Origin: Bradysia coprophila
Taxonomy: Eukaryota; Arthropoda; Insecta; Diptera; Sciaridae
Assembly: GCF_014529535.1 (NCBI RefSeq)
Contig: NW_023503493.1
Span: 15,408,001 to 15,472,000 of the forward strand
Direction of reading: 5' to 3'
DNA: 64,000 nt
Part shown: one piece after another, positions 1 through 15,500 of the stretch
Numbering within the stretch: the stretch's first letter is position 1
Layout: each line of letters starts with the position of its first letter
Position numbers and translations under genes: made by a program
Notes under the pieces: model-generated
Database searches by the model: none
Seen by the model: the letters and a program-made list of their open reading frames with translations, nothing else
What the model was told of the DNA's origin: nothing

Positions 1-3000
1 TTCTCGGACATCAAAGAAATGCAATGTGTTGTCTTTTACTTTATAGATAACTTCTATCCGTTGCCAATAGAGGCAATGGTTCATAAATTACTCTTGCCAT
101 GTAGGTCAAGAAAAGATTTAAAGCTTCGAGTTTCGGAGAGAAAGCCAAATTAATTGATAAGAAAACAATTTATGGAAGCGATTGGTGAATGAGATCTCAG
201 TGATTGCCTGAAGAGCTCATTATTATTGGTAAAGTTGCAGAATTTTCTGTTACCTTGCCCACTCCCAGTTGTAGAAGAATGGCAAGACGTAAGAGCATAA
301 TGTCCTTGACCTTCAAAAAATATTTAAAAGTCGAAGAGCAGTAAAAGTAACAAAAATTCATTGGATTTTGGTTGATTGAATCATAATAATCTGAATCCTA
401 TTTTTGACCATCAAATCAATCAAATCTTGAAGACACATAAAATCTTATCGAATAAATAAATTTTCCCTAACATATGGATATAAGCATTTACCCGTCTCCA
501 ACATATTCTATTTTTCCCATTATTTTATTGTTTAAATGTAAGACTGACTTTCTAGAATTGATTGCTCGGGAATTATCCAATTTGAACAATAAGACGAGGG
601 TGGTTCATTCTTCACTAATTCGACCGATTATATCGTAATACGCGTGTTCATCCATCGAACTAGTATACGAAAACAGTTCAACGGTAACAAGTTTTGGAAC
701 TAGGTGCCTATCTACCATAATGTATAACAAAAACGGTTCAAAGTGACAATGCATCAGCAATCAATTGTTCCGAATCCGATTCTGTATGAGAGGTGATAAA
801 TTTTTCAATTTAGCCAATCTGATAAGCTCTATTGTTTTCCAATTAGTTATTCTGCAAAAAACGTAATTTTAACAAAATGTTATCGACTGCATAACATAAT
901 AAACACATGGCGGCCATGTGAAAAAGATTAGCATGATTGTCCATTTATCCGGAATTAGCTTAAATATATTCAAATATAAAACTGCACTATTAACTTAAAA
1001 TATTTTATCAACGAAAATCACACACGGAAATAGCTGCTATATTTGTAACAGAAGCAATTTATGCAAACAATAAAACTCAAAACTGTGCAATTACATTCCG
1101 TACAACTGGTATAGATGTACGCTAGGTATTTATATACTTACCATGAAAATAAAAAATCAATATCCAAAGCTATGCATTAAAGCTAAAAATAAAATATATT
1201 TTGCTATAGATAACATACCCGGAGTTCGTTGTTTGATATATATATTTTCGTGTATAATAATACATTGAATTTGAAATCGAAAACACCGTAGCGTTGTTGT
1301 GTGTATCTCTACATATATTTTCCTATTACTATTCGGCATTGTATGTAGTGGCTTTACTCGCCAAATAGAAGAAGTTTTTTTTATGGCATTTGAACTCATT
1401 GTTATTTGACCTTAACACTCACGCAATACACAAAATGGGATAGGTGATATAAGTTCCTTTTTTTATATTTCCGAAATAGCTTTCCTTTACGATTTGTAAG
1501 AGCTTTCGGGAAGGGTGGAAAATGGCTGTAATATTGTATGTTGTGTTGCGTTGAATATTTGATTAAATAAAGTCCATATAGAAAAACGATTTTGAAGGCA
1601 TTAAATTATCAAGTAGGTGAATTTACATGGCTATGTTTTTGAATAATAAATGAATGAAATTGTTCGTCGAGTAATTTTTAGCTTCTACGGTAGTTTACGT
1701 ATTATGGACGACGGATCGGCAATTTCTTTTTGATATAGGTCTGTTGCTATTGAGGTTTAATTCTGTTGTGATTATGTTGTTTCGTATCGTTTATTGGTAT
1801 AGTAAAGTTGGGAGTTGGTGTAATCAATATCATATATTGAATTAAATTCTCATGGATATCTTTTGGATAATTTAGTTGCTATATTTTGAATGAATTTTTC
1901 ATTAATTGGACCTGGTAGTTCATAGACTTGATAGACTTAAGTTTGAAATTTCAGTGAACTTCTTCAGTCAATCGAATTAACCGAGTATGAATGAGTTCAG
2001 CTATAAATATTGGTGCACTTCTACTTACAACGATTTTATCTCCATCTCTCTATCATCTGAAAATTGCAATGAGGGATTCTTTTGAAAATCCACCTATCAA
2101 AATCTGACTCATTTCGTCTGGGATGGATATATACATGGTTTGAAAGGTCTTTGCCAGTAGACCTCAAAATAGGCCTCGAACAGTCTCGAGCCACACCTGG
2201 TTGCTGGTGGAAGATCTCCGAAGTTGGAAAAATATTGTTTTTTATCCGAAATTTTAGGCCGTTATAAATGATCGTTCCGGGTGAGAGTGGGCTCGTTGGA
2301 AAGCTGAGCTCAAGTACTTTCGGGTCATGCCTAGTTTGATTAGATTCATATGTTTGCAAAAAATGCAAGAATTTTATTTCAAAATCTGTGTGAACTTTAG
2401 ACAGGTCTGGGCTGGTACTCATGACGCTCAATGTGAACCTAAGGTGCTAGTCGTAACATACATTGTCTAAGCTTTTCATTGATACCTCATTTGCAGTGCT
2501 AGTGATTGCTGGCGAGTTTTACGAGTAGCGGTTGTACTAACATAAAGTTCTGTTATGTCTGCAATCACCAGCACTACAAATGAGGTATCAACGGAAAGCT
2601 TAGACAATGTATGTTACAACTAGCATGTTAGGTTCACATTAAGCGTCATCAGTACCAGCCCAGACCTGTCTAAAGTTCACACAGATTTTGAAAACCAGGT
2701 GTGGCTCGAGACTGTGTGAGGCCTGTTTTAAGGTCTACTGGCAAAGACCTTTCAAACCATGTATATATCAATCCCAGACGAAATGGGTCCGATTTTGATA
2801 GGTGGATTTTCAAAAGAATCCCTCAATATAATTCACTTCTAAATATTGGTGCACTTCCACTGTCGACGATTTTTTTCGCTCTCTATATTATCTTAAAACT
2901 ATATTTCTCGATTCAGATTTATGGATTCAATAATTCAAAAGCGGATTGTGCAAAATCATTTTGCAATTCGTCCATGTCTCTATTTAATCAAAAATGCACA

Positions 3001-3515
3001 AAAACCTATAAATGGAAATTGATTTGCCATAGAGAAAAAAAAATGTTAAATTCATTTAAAATGCAGATATAATCTCGGATAATTATTATCCGAACTAAAG
3101 GAAATATAATGGCAAATTTCATTGAATCGAATCGATTGAGAAACAATATTATTCCTGAGGCGCCGAAAATGGGCTAAATTAAATAATTAACAAAATTTGG
3201 TATTCAATTCTCTTTCGGTTTTGCGCTTGAACGTAAATTAAATTCATTGACCCAAATGCACAATCGAAAACTTTTTGTGATTGTTGGTAATTGCTCAATG
3301 TGTGGATGTGTATGTAGAGACGATTTGATTTAATTGACAAATTCGATTTTGTTGAAAAATTCGTTTCAAATTTTTCAGTAATTTATTCAATAAATTGGAC
3401 TTTACACTATCCAAGGTCTGCAATGAAATTAAAATTTAGACGGAAAAACAGAGTCAAGTTTCACGTGACTTCTTTCGAATAATGTTTCTAACGATTTTTG
3501 TTTTATGCATTACAG
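1..3515. other. Non-coding DNA upstream of first visible KDM3 exon
   Basis: No convincing coding exon is visible here. The stretch ends at a good splice acceptor at 3514-3515, so at least its right part is an intron of the KDM3 gene, and the missing 5' exons probably lie further upstream, outside the window. It is AT-rich and its only clear structure is the foldback repeat near 2.0-2.9 kb, listed separately. Short reading frames inside that repeat (for example on the minus strand at 2036-2431) follow the repeat arms and look fortuitous. Confidence 0.6.
1999..2900. repeat. Foldback repeat with unequal arms, flanked by direct repeats
   Basis: The left arm (about 2070-2510) is the reverse complement of the right arm (about 2561-2825), with a short spacer at 2511-2560. 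The left arm carries about 170 bp (roughly 2207-2377) that are missing from the right arm. Outside the arms, about 60 bp starting near 1999 recur in the same orientation starting near 2839, sharing AAATATTGGTGCACTT. Similarity is high but imperfect, so this is an old copy. No transposase frame is present. It is best described as a non-autonomous foldback element. Confidence 0.7.
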
Positions 3516-6500
3516 GGACAGGAGGGAGATTGAATTCCGCGAAATGGAAAGGCACAAAGAGATGGATCGCGACAGGATCGAACGCGAACGACAGCAGGAA
3601 CGCGAACGACTGGATAAGCAATGTAACGCTGAACAGGCTGTGACAAAGCATTTTGAAGAATCTCTACGTCGCGCTAAGGAAAAGGTATGTTTATATGATC
3701 ATCCACACATATCGGGTCATTTTCATCGGTTAGTTTATCGGTTTATCTGTTAATCTACAACCAAATTGGTTTAAAATTTATGTACTGTGCACTTTGGTAC
3801 ATTTTAGATCATAAATTCCGAGACATATTCAAACAAAATCAACAATTAGGAGATTATAAATGGAAAGTACAAAATTTAATTAGTGAACTCGAAAGTCGTT
3901 TTGAAACTTTTAGAAAACAGAGCGACATAACCTTTGTTTGTGATTTAAACATTATCATCTATGTCTATATTGTTATACGGATTTGAGCACATATATGCAC
4001 ACATTCTAAAATCCAAAATCACTGGGTTCGGCTACTTTGAACACAAATTTTGCGTTCCAAAACTTTGAGATTATAAAGCACATGCCATATACTACAACAA
4101 TCAAAATGCTCAAATTGTTCCAATGTTAAGGTACTTGTATGCCAACCATATACACTACATGGTTGAAAGGCTTACTGTTTTGTATGCTTGTGGTTTCGTT
4201 AAGTATACACAGCGAAATATCATAATACGACATGAAAACATCTTTCTACTGCGAAAATTGCAATTTCATTTATATCCCTTCCGCTCACCGGATACAATGT
4301 TATGTGTTATAGATTGTTTGGCAAGTAGTTTTCAAATTTTCATTTCATGCTTAGTTTACATTATTTGCTTTCGTCGGAATGAGAACATTTTTTTCACCTT
4401 TCAATCTCTCTCTATGTGTATGCATGACGGATATGAAGGAAAAGCTACAACACAAAAACTGAAGCGGAGAAACGAGTCAAAATAACAATTTATCACTTCT
4501 CACATATCCATAAATGATGAATCAACTAGACTTTTCAAATTAACCTATTTTTCTTTGTTTGCTTTCGTCTGAACAAATACAATATTCAGTTCGCCGAAAG
4601 GCTGTGTAAAATATGAAATTTGCCTATTCCGTTTACCGTTCTACTTGTTTTCCTTTTTCCGCTTGAACTTCGCTATCTACATGATATCCACTAGCAAATT
4701 TAAATGTGAACGAACACACAGACAGAGTTTGGAAACTTTGTGCAAACATTCCATAACACAGCAGATAATCTATGCAGTCAAGCTTTGAATATTCATTGCG
4801 ACTTCCTCACACAGTTTGGAACCGCCAACTGCATAAATTTTTTCACTTTTGTTAAACAGATTTTCAGACAAGTACCAAGTACAGGTCTTGGTCTTATTCA
4901 TTTGCCAGGCGAGGGTTTCCACACCTATCTGCATTACACTCGGTATTACATATCTAAGGAAATCATTACTATCGGTAGTTTTAGAGTATCAAGTTTCGTT
5001 CTAGGAAAGTCTTAGTCACCGTTCACGGTCAAGTTTAAATCTTTCTTTTGTTCTGATAAATGTTTAACGTGAGTTAAACTCCTGACTTAAATCAACGAGA
5101 AGAAATTCTAAAATTCATGAAAAAATTGCATCGTGCTGCGGGTTATTCGTAGCCATCTGGATTTCCATGTGAAGGCGATCATAAATGGAATTTAACACAT
5201 GTTGTTATGGATATGTAAAACATACACCTCATCTCATTAGGATTTAAATTTTCGTATTGCATGCATTTTCCGACATTCCAAAAGAAAATTGTGTAAATGA
5301 AGAACTCTCTGTCTATTCTCTATACTCTACCATCAAATCTGTGCACAGAAATTGCACAAAATGTGTATATAATGAGCACAAATATTTATGTGCACAGCCT
5401 GTTCATTGTCATTACATACACATTTTGTGCAATTTCTGTGCACAGATTTGATGGTAGAGTATAGAGAAGAGAATCTAGAAATGCATCCGTAATCTCTCTC
5501 CTGGACGTTCATTGTGTGTACAACTAAAAATTAAATGTTTAACTTACGCTCAGAAGAATGCTTTTGCTAATTTATTTAAACTTCCTAGAAATTCGCGTTG
5601 TCGACATTTTGATGTCAAAACGGCCAAAAACTTTTACTAAAAGCCTGATGCTCTCAATGCTAAATAATATTCTGCGCCGTCAAACAAAATGAAAGAAATT
5701 TGTTGTTCAAGCGAAGTTTGCGAGGAATATTTACTGATTGACTGATTTATTATGGTTTCTGATGAACTACAAATGTTCAACACAACTTTCAATGTGCAAA
5801 ATTCAATCCGCCGTTCATGTGAATCCGTATTTATTAGTTTCATACCAGTCAACCATCGGTTTAACTTTTGTGAAAATAGAATAAGCAAATTTCCTCACAA
5901 GTTTACAGAACAAACCACCCCTTCAATCAAAATGATAAAACTTTGTGAACTTCTACTTCACAACTCGGAACGAACCATCAGAACTTATACACATAGAATG
6001 CCGTACCGACTTTATATATCTACACTTTATGGAGTTAATTTTTTCTATTATTTTTCCTCTCTTTAACTTTGGGTAAACTTTGGTTTTTATTTATGTTTGT
6101 CTGAAACGCGTCTGAAACTTATTATATAGACGAAAATAGCTAAAGTTTTTTGTTACATTTTTTTTTATGTATAGATGTTTGGTGGGTTCCTTGTTGTTGT
6201 TTTCGGAAGGTTAATATTTTGGTGGTGTTTTTTTCCTACTTTGATGCTTTTAACTTATAATTTATACTGTTGGCATGGTTCATTATTATAATGAGGGTAG
6301 CTGACGAACATTCTTCGGAGAAATTCTTTCTTTCACTTTTAGATTACGGCCAACGGATTATATGGTCGTGTGTGTGCAAATTCCTTTGCGAAGTTATATA
6401 TTAAAATCAGAAGCGAATCATGGCTTTGATCATTTTCCTTAAATGGGGGTTTCTTCTTCACCTTTCAAATTAAAATAATTTCGAAAACGAGTCATGCATT

Positions 6501-9500
6501 TCTTATCTCTATGGCATTTTCTAAGTGAACAAATTTGAGAAAACGCTTCAGAAGCCAAGGTCATTACGATTGGTTCCATCACATTCCATTTTATTTCCAA
6601 TTTAAAAATCATCCTGCCTTCAATATCAATTGAAAGTCACTTCATATACGGATACGGACTTTACATTACGGACTGGTGTTTCTAATTACTTATACTTCTT
6701 CGCTTACTATTTTTTTTTATCTTATCACAAGCAACAAGCAGAACATAAATTAGTGCAACGAAATTGATATTCACTTATTTTTGTACAATTTATTTTGAAT
6801 ATTTAAGTGTTGTTTGTTCAGGTGATAAGATATCGACAATGTTATTAGGCCAATTTTAAAATATTCGGTATAACGTCAACAGTAACAGAATGTTGCAACT
6901 GAATGTACATCGTCATGAGAACCGCAGTGGTTATGATTTGGAAATATACGATTTATAGTCCTCCTACCTCACAGGTAATTCATGTAATTACAGACCACTC
7001 ATCAGACTTTAACCCCTTCTAGCCGTGTTTATTACTGGACGAATAGCCGTTTCGTTAAAAATACTGAATTAATTGAAATGATGAAAGTTGAAATGAAAAG
7101 AGTTGTTAAAGTACCTGCGGATATCTGAGTCTGATTCATTATACATATTACGTCACTCAGACAAAATACGTTTGATATTTCTATTCAGACGTTGTTTGCT
7201 TCTAATAATAACCGTTGATTGGATTGTATTTTCGTTCTTCAGTCGTCACTAGCCGTTCTATACATAGACTAATTAAAAATTCATTGACTTCGAAACCGTT
7301 CGTAATCAAACAATCCAATCAATGATTTATGACCTTTATACGCATATTGAACAGCAGTTATACGTGACAGATTAGATTTTTTTTTTGGGAAATTCATTCT
7401 TATCGCATCAAAGTCATTTAGTTATCACTTTGAACGTGTTGATAAAACCTTATTCCACTTCAATTGAATCGACAATATGGGTGAATCAAACGGTACCTAT
7501 AAATACGAAAAATTTCAAATTCAATTCAAGTCTCGGCTCAGATATAACTATATATACGTTTTATCGATTGCAATTTGCTGGAATGAAATGATTTTGTGGT
7601 TTTTGCTCGCTCTTCCGTGTATTTTATTTATTTTTCCTATGACGGCAACGACAGTGTGCAAGCGAGTTAAGTTATAATTGTTGCTAATTTGAATAGACGG
7701 TATCGCGTCGATTCTGTGTGTAGGCCGAAACGTGGAAAGCCACAATCGTAAAACGTCTATACCATTGTAATTTCACCTCTCTGTCATTAGTTGTATATAC
7801 CATCTCGTATTTCTATACATTTTGTGCAACATAAATCAATTACATCTTTTGTATATAATACCAATTATCAGCCATTATTACGATCATAAATTTCTTTCAC
7901 GGAACATAAACCTATAAAAAAACCTCACAATAAATCAAATCATATATATAAAAAAGGTCCCGGTTTAACGTTTCATGGCGAGAGGTTCATACCAGCCATG
8001 TTACACAGAATATAATACGGAAAAGTTCAGCATTGAAAGAATATTTCCAGTTTGTTATAAGGCGCTGTTGGTTACAGTAGGAAAATAAAAATTCATTTAC
8101 GTGTATACGGGAGCGGATGACGGATGTACAACTGTGATCAAACTAATTATGTTAGAACAATATAGAGCCGCTAGCTGTTTCATTTTATATTACATATTAA
8201 GTGGAAATGTCAGTAGTGGTTGCTGAACATTTTTATGACGTGGTTACCACTTTTATTCCCATTTTTTAACATTAATATTACGATGCAACTTTGAAATTGC
8301 ATTATTGACGAACGTTTTACGACAAAACTATAAAATGTAAATAGAATTAAAGCTGAGCCAATCGAAAGTCATTAAACAGTAAATACTTTGAGCTCTAATT
8401 GAAAGTGCGACGCAAGCGTATTTCAAGTTCAAAGCGCCGAGAGATACACATATAATATGAATCGAAATAGGTAGACGATATTCTCAAGTGGATTGTTATT
8501 AATTTGTAACAGAAAGTTGTTCGATAAAGTGTCAGATTGAACGACCTTGAACACTTCAGAAGCATAGCTTCGGAAAATCGATTTCCACTTGAATTTGTAA
8601 TAAATGTCTGTTTTTCTTCAATTTTACAATAACGTTAGATTTCTACGACCACCCTACCTTGATCATTAGCGCATACAGTGCAGTACGCTTTCATATGGCG
8701 TCGTTCTTCAGAATTACACAGTTACATACCGTAAACTATATAATTATTGGTACAGTGTGAAAGCGCCTGATCAAATTCGATTATACCGTTTTATAGCAAC
8801 TCGTAAGCATCAATTTCAGTAAAGTAGACTTTTATGTGATCATTGCCAAAATGTGTCGCAGTTTTTAGAATCATTGCTCAATAAACCTGACTGCAATTAA
8901 CTTTGTCACAAAAAAAACTTCAACACGGTATTTAACACGCAACCAGCATAAAATTTAAACAAAAACTTGCTATAAATTCAAATTTAATTTGGCCAAAGCT
9001 AAAAGTAGATCCAGATTAACAATGGAACTTTCCTTTGCAAACGTTTCAAGGTCAGTCAGTGGAAGTACTTAAATATTGTCGCTTAAACATTTACAATTAA
9101 AAATATTGCAGAAACTGGTGTCATAATTTATTCAAATTTAAAATTATAATTTCTCGTACCACTTGCTACCACAATTTTGCACATTGCACATTGAAATGAA
9201 ATGTGTACGACAAAGGTTTTACAATGAAGTCAAATTTAAAAATAAAAATTCATGCGAAATAATGTCGTGGAAGCGGTGTTCTGTTCATTCGTATATTATT
9301 ATATGCATACGTGTGGAAGCACCAACATAACTGTTTGCCTATATATAACACGTTTATTTACAGCCAACTGAAAAAAGAAGTCTGAAAAATTAAAATTGCA
9401 TGCTGTATTTACTTAGCTGTAAAATGAAAATGAAAATTGTTTTTTCTTCTTCAATGGCATGGCATGCATGCTTTTTCCGTTTTTGATTGATACTGAAGTA

Positions 9501-12500
9501 TTACATTTTTGTTAGATTTATAAATTTCATTAAAAACATGCAATTTGCGAATTCCGAAATAACTTTCAAGTAGGAAAACAGTATCAGAACGCACTCGGGT
9601 GCATGAGTGTATAGTGTTAGTTAAATGGTTGTGTTTGGTTAATGGCTGAAAAAGTGGTTCCGGTCGATTCATGAAAACATGGAAAGTTATGTTAAGTAGT
9701 AGTAGTAGGATCTAGGAGCGCGCGGGTGACACTAACGCCCTGTAAACGAGATAGGATTTACTAACACTTCACCAATAGGTAGTAGCAGCAAAATATACAT
9801 ATTTCTTATGTGCGGTGTTATTTACCATATTTTCTCGACTCAAAAGGCCATTAGGATATGACGTTTTGTTGACATCTTGTCTGATGACAGTTCGAGGTGG
9901 AAAATGTCTATTTTCTCGCCTCTTGTTTCGACAGGTGATAAAATAGAAATTTATACCCCGTAGTCACATCTTTGTTTTTATTTTGAAAAATTGAGTAACA
10001 AATTGATGTTTTTGTAGCTTGATCATACCTTGCACATATGAAAAATGTTGTGTCCACATCTGGAAGAAAATAAGAAATTTAAACTCTAGTGATTAGCGGC
10101 ACTCGCTTCACTCTTGTTGGAATTTCTTATTTCCTTCCCTTGGTTAACAAATCACTATTCCAGTTCCGCTTACATAATTTGATTGTACAGATTGTATCTG
10201 CTGTAAAACTAGTTACTGGGTTGTTTTCATTACCCCTCATTGAACAGTTCGAATCCCCAATAAAAAACTGCAATTCTTAACTTGACTGCTTTGTTACATA
10301 ACCAACCACGCAAAATATGGCGTTAAAATCACATTCAAACAATTTACCAGACCATAAGCTTACTTGAATGAACACATATTCTTGCAACAAAAAAAGAAAG
10401 AAAGAAAAAATTTAAGTGCCAAGATGGTAATCGCATAAATAATAAGATTCTTCATGTTTTATCCACGGAATCGACAACAATGTTGTATGAAGAATAGCGA
10501 ATAATATTATGCATGAAATACTATAACGAAAAAAAAAACAAACTGTCTTTCACATATTAACCAGAAGGCATTGCTCGATTCTCCGTTTAATCATGATATG
10601 ATGTTGTAGAATCGTTTCTTTCTTCGTTTTTTTTTTCTGCCACACTGCAAAAGCACACACAAGGCATTTTAAATAGAAAACGGACGAGGTCACCGTCTCA
10701 TAAATTATTCATGAATTGTCTTTCATGTTTTACTCTGGAATTTATATGCGGATGAATGCTGAATTATGTGCTTTGCCATTTTCAGAGTATTTTTGTTTTA
10801 TTGTTGGAATTTGAATTATCTCTTGCAAAGTGAGATAATTGGCTATATCGTCAAAGTAAATAAATAATTGCAATGTCGCCGTGTTCGCTTTGAACGTAGA
10901 ATTCATTTTATGTTTTTCTGTTTTCTGCACTTTCAAAATCATTTATTTAGCTTTGAGCTAAAACTGAACGAAGACGAATTTAAATCTGTATTTGAAATTT
11001 GAAGGTTATTCTTTTAATGGATATTGCAGCATGTAATTTAACAAATCTACGAGTTTTCCACACACTTAGCTACAGTAAAGGTATAGAGTAATTCCTTTTT
11101 AATTGTCGGTACACTGAATTACATCCAAATTACAATCAAAGAGTTGTTTGAAGTTTAGTAACTTATCACGTCAACAGTTCCATTACTGACCTTCGAAAAG
11201 ATTTATTTAACCATTTCAAGTACACTGCCAGTACCTACTCTTCTTCATTTTGTGGATGCCAAAACATGATTCAGCGACAATTAGTTCCTCATTTAATTTA
11301 AAACAAAAAAACGAATTCCAGAAACTATAAACCCACGTCAATATAACAGCATCGAACGAAATAACAAAAAACAAAATTTTTTCAACTTAACCGACAACAA
11401 CCAGGATGGTATATAGAACCCCTGTTTTCCGAATTCTTACATTTCCTCTATTTTTTTAACAAATATTTTTTTTCCTATTAAACACCAAGTATTTTGAAGA
11501 AAAAAAAATTGTCGGTCATGCTATAAAAAGAAGGCAAACATTCACGTCACATGGATGTGCTTAGTGTATGCGATCATTTAAACCTTCTTTTTTATTCACC
11601 AATCGAAGGTTGACCAAGTAAAAATAAAAAAAAAATACAGAAAAACATAAGACCACATAAAGTTCCTTCCATATAAATACACAAACAAACATTTGCCATC
11701 TCACGAAATGTAGACAAAATAATATAAATAATGTTGAGCGTCGTCATCGTATTTAAACGAAATTGAACAAGATACAGTAAGACTTGTTTCCATATAAGAA
11801 TAAATTAAGTGAAGAAAAAATACGTTGAATAATTCCAGCACTTGTGTATGATGTACAACTTTATGTAAACAGAAAAAAAAAACGACGAAGATATAAAAAT
11901 CGTCATGTTGCCAGACCAGTTTTTGTTCCGATAATAATTTACTTTCAGAATACTTTAAATGAGCTTTACTTTCTCGTTTATATCGCACGGAATTAAGATC
12001 TATATAATACGTTGAAGAGGTTGATTTGTTATTCCGTTACATTTTTTTTTTTAATTAGGTTCACTTTTATGATGAAATCTGATGTGTTTATGTTACAATT
12101 TATTGGTTGACTTTACGTTGAACTCTATTTTAATTGCCCAGTTTTGTTACTTTAAACTCGATACTGATAATTGAGTACAATCAACACAACGAAAACAACT
12201 TCATTAGGCCGATTATCGATAACTAATTTCTAAGAGACCAGTAATTACATATTTCATAATCCACAAAAAAATGTACTTATGCGACGCTCATACCGATGGA
12301 ATATTATTTAAGGCATGGTATTTATCTGTCTGTAAAAATAGAACACATGTTTTCTGTAGACGCCACTTTTTCCACAGCGTGTGACTTTTATTGTGTGACT
12401 TACCTATGAGACACCATTTGGATTTTTAAATTCGAACAGGGGATTTAACATTTATCGAATGTTCAGCGCCCCATAAAACTATGTTTAATGTCGACATTAA

Positions 12501-15500
12501 CGAAAGGACTTCCATTGTTGTACTATTCAAACCGTCCCCAATGGAAAAAGCAGGTATAGAACGGTCGTTGTATATAACGACAAGCCCTACTTATTTCATG
12601 TAAAGTGAAGTTTTATGGTCACCAGGGTGACATTTGTGCTGCAACCATGAGTGTAATCCGGAAGAAAAGATTCGATTTTGTTTTTCCGTTGCTGTGTGAA
12701 TCCTCGGGCTATTTTCTTCCCTGTAACATCGAGATATCTGATTCAGTTACTGAATGTTATTAATTATTCTTGGGAGATCGCCTTGGGTCTTTTTTTGCAA
12801 GTTGAACAACCTTTTACTGTATTAGATGATTTGCTACACACACCTGTTCTAGTTCCAATACAGATCGATCAACGGTAGCGTTCGAAGTGAAACAAAATTG
12901 TGAATATTTTCAGCTATAACGAAAATTTATATCATCCCCGACACGATATGAGTGAAAATACAAAAAAAAAACAATAAATTTAGCAGACTGTCATCGAGTC
13001 AAAAGAATTTTTTTCATAAAAATTCGTTAACATTTCCATTAATTAAATAAAAGACAATAACCAAACTTGGTATAATTACGTAATTTAATATGGCTATTGA
13101 CCTCTATATTCGCTACATGAAAACCCGTATTTTATTGCCATCTATACCTATATGTATGGTACGCATATAATGTGTGGATACATAAACAATATTATTAAGA
13201 AAATAAACATTGCCTGTGTTGTGTGTTGTTGTGTATAAATAATAATAATAATGTTTGTAGCGGATTATGGTTACGACTTTAAAAACTATATCCATCCACA
13301 TTTCCCTACGAGTCGCATTGAAGTAAAAAACTCATTTGTATTATAACAACACACGGTGTCTACAACATTGTATATTTATTACGAGTCAGAGTCAAGAGAT
13401 GCAATAGCACATCACTTCATACTATAATTGCCTGCTATTAACATACAAAAAAAATTAAAAGACAATTTTGTCTATTTAAAGAATTGGTCATGAGTATGGA
13501 TTATGGAACCACATGTCGAAGTCGACTTAATTGTATTCCATTTTAACGGCATAACATAATATTATAAGAGACGAGACGTGAATGAACATACTCTGACATT
13601 CGATATAATATACACTCTGGTGTTGTAGAGTTTTGTGGTGTTGCTCATTTTATTTCACCGGCTCAGCATGTGTTTGTCGGGAAAATGTACAATCTGCTCA
13701 TTCAGCATTGCTAATCTGAACTGTATTGTGTAAATTAAATTAAAGTTGTTTTTTTTCTGTTGCTTTGCTTCTTCGCACAGTAAATAAATACTTTGGCTGA
13801 AGTTGTTAATTTAATGAAAGTTAGCAGAAACGATTGGGTAATTTAATGTCTTTTTCGTATTGACTGCGGGTCTTTCGTTAATGAATTTTTTTTAGAGGTG
13901 AGACACAAATATTTTTTTAACATTCGAATTATTCGCTGTGTTTAGCACAAATTGATCAATTGATCAAGCGGCAATGAATTGTGTTAGGTAACTTGTTCAT
14001 GCTTATGCATGGTAAAGTGCACTTACCGTCACTCTTTGTGTCAGTGAAAATGCACTTACCGTATACAATCATGTAAAATATCTTACGTATGTACTTGTTT
14101 TGGCTTGCGTGATCAGATCACTCCACTCACCTTCGGCTCGTTCTGCAGAGCTCACATTGGCCAAAACAACAAACTTACAAGCAAGGACGTAATATACTGT
14201 TGTTTACATTTATTTTCTCGAATGGGTGTTATTGGTAATACACATTTAAGCATCTTCCTCCAAACAATGTAACTCACTCGTATTAATAGGACACTCATAA
14301 TTACTGAAACAAATCGGTGGGAAACAGTGTCTACGTATTGTTTCAACGAGCAATTTTGAACAGAAAAGAATTACTCATAAAAACGACGACAGAAGATTTC
14401 AGAACAACTGTTTGGATAATTTAAGTTGCTGATGACTCAATACACATTGTGATCAAAATTTACTTAAATTATTTATTTCTGGTTGGTTCTCGACAGCCCA
14501 AAACGAATTCAAACTGTATTATATACGTAATACACATCAGAACTAATATAAAATGAATTCTACATCCAGTGTACACAAGTGAATGACGTGTTATCGTGTC
14601 TTATTTTAAATTTAAATTTTTAGTGTGGAAAACATTTCGTGTGTCATTTTTATTACAAACGCGCGTTACAGTCTGCGTGTTCTCCTATGATTTCGTGTGT
14701 GTGTTCCGTTTTTTCTACCTCTTCCTCTCACTCCTTTCGCTGGTTTTTTTATGGTTTTAGTATATAGTCAGTCATGTTATGGTGTGTCGTTTTTCTTATT
14801 GCTTCAGTCAAAGTCAATAAAAAAGTTGATCTGTTTATTTGCATGCAATGAATTCCGTTAAAAAATGGAAATATAATTCTGAAACGCCTTGCAAATCATG
14901 GGAAGTTTGATATGTTGTACACTTTTGATCATTTGGAAATAAGGAAATATTTTCACCAGGTATATAGTGCCTGCAGTGAATACCTATTTAAGGGCGACTT
15001 CGGTATGTTACACCTATAACGGTTGTAGAAAGTAGTTCTGTTTTATTGCTATGACATTTAAAAATACTTAGTCAAAGTGCCAACGCTCTAGAGTGAGCAC
15101 CAGTTCGTTTAAGTCTTGCCAACAAACGGAAGCTACCAATAACTTTGTGAATTAAAACTAGTCATAAGCTATAAAGTATTGAAACAGCCACCATAAAATT
15201 TAATAGGACGACAACGTGTAATAGCTAATCATCAGGTACCAAAATGTTTAAATATAACGCTGCTCATTCGAATGTTATAACATTTGAAATTTGCTAAAAG
15301 ATTTACGAAGTAAAATTCTTTCGGAATTCCGAGAATGTTACGATGAACGAAGCCAGTCTTAAAACCAGACGTATTTTTATACAGATAACAGTTTCCTCAT
15401 TAATTCAACGTAGGTGGAAATTGCTTGGAAATTTTCAAGTAAAAAAGAATCATCATCGGCTCATTATAAACAAATCTCAAATCGATTAGTGTTCGTCTAA

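Noticed and set aside
2036..2431. 131-codon minus-strand protein
   Set aside because: Lies within the foldback arm, and the matching segment in the other arm keeps the sequence without coding conservation.
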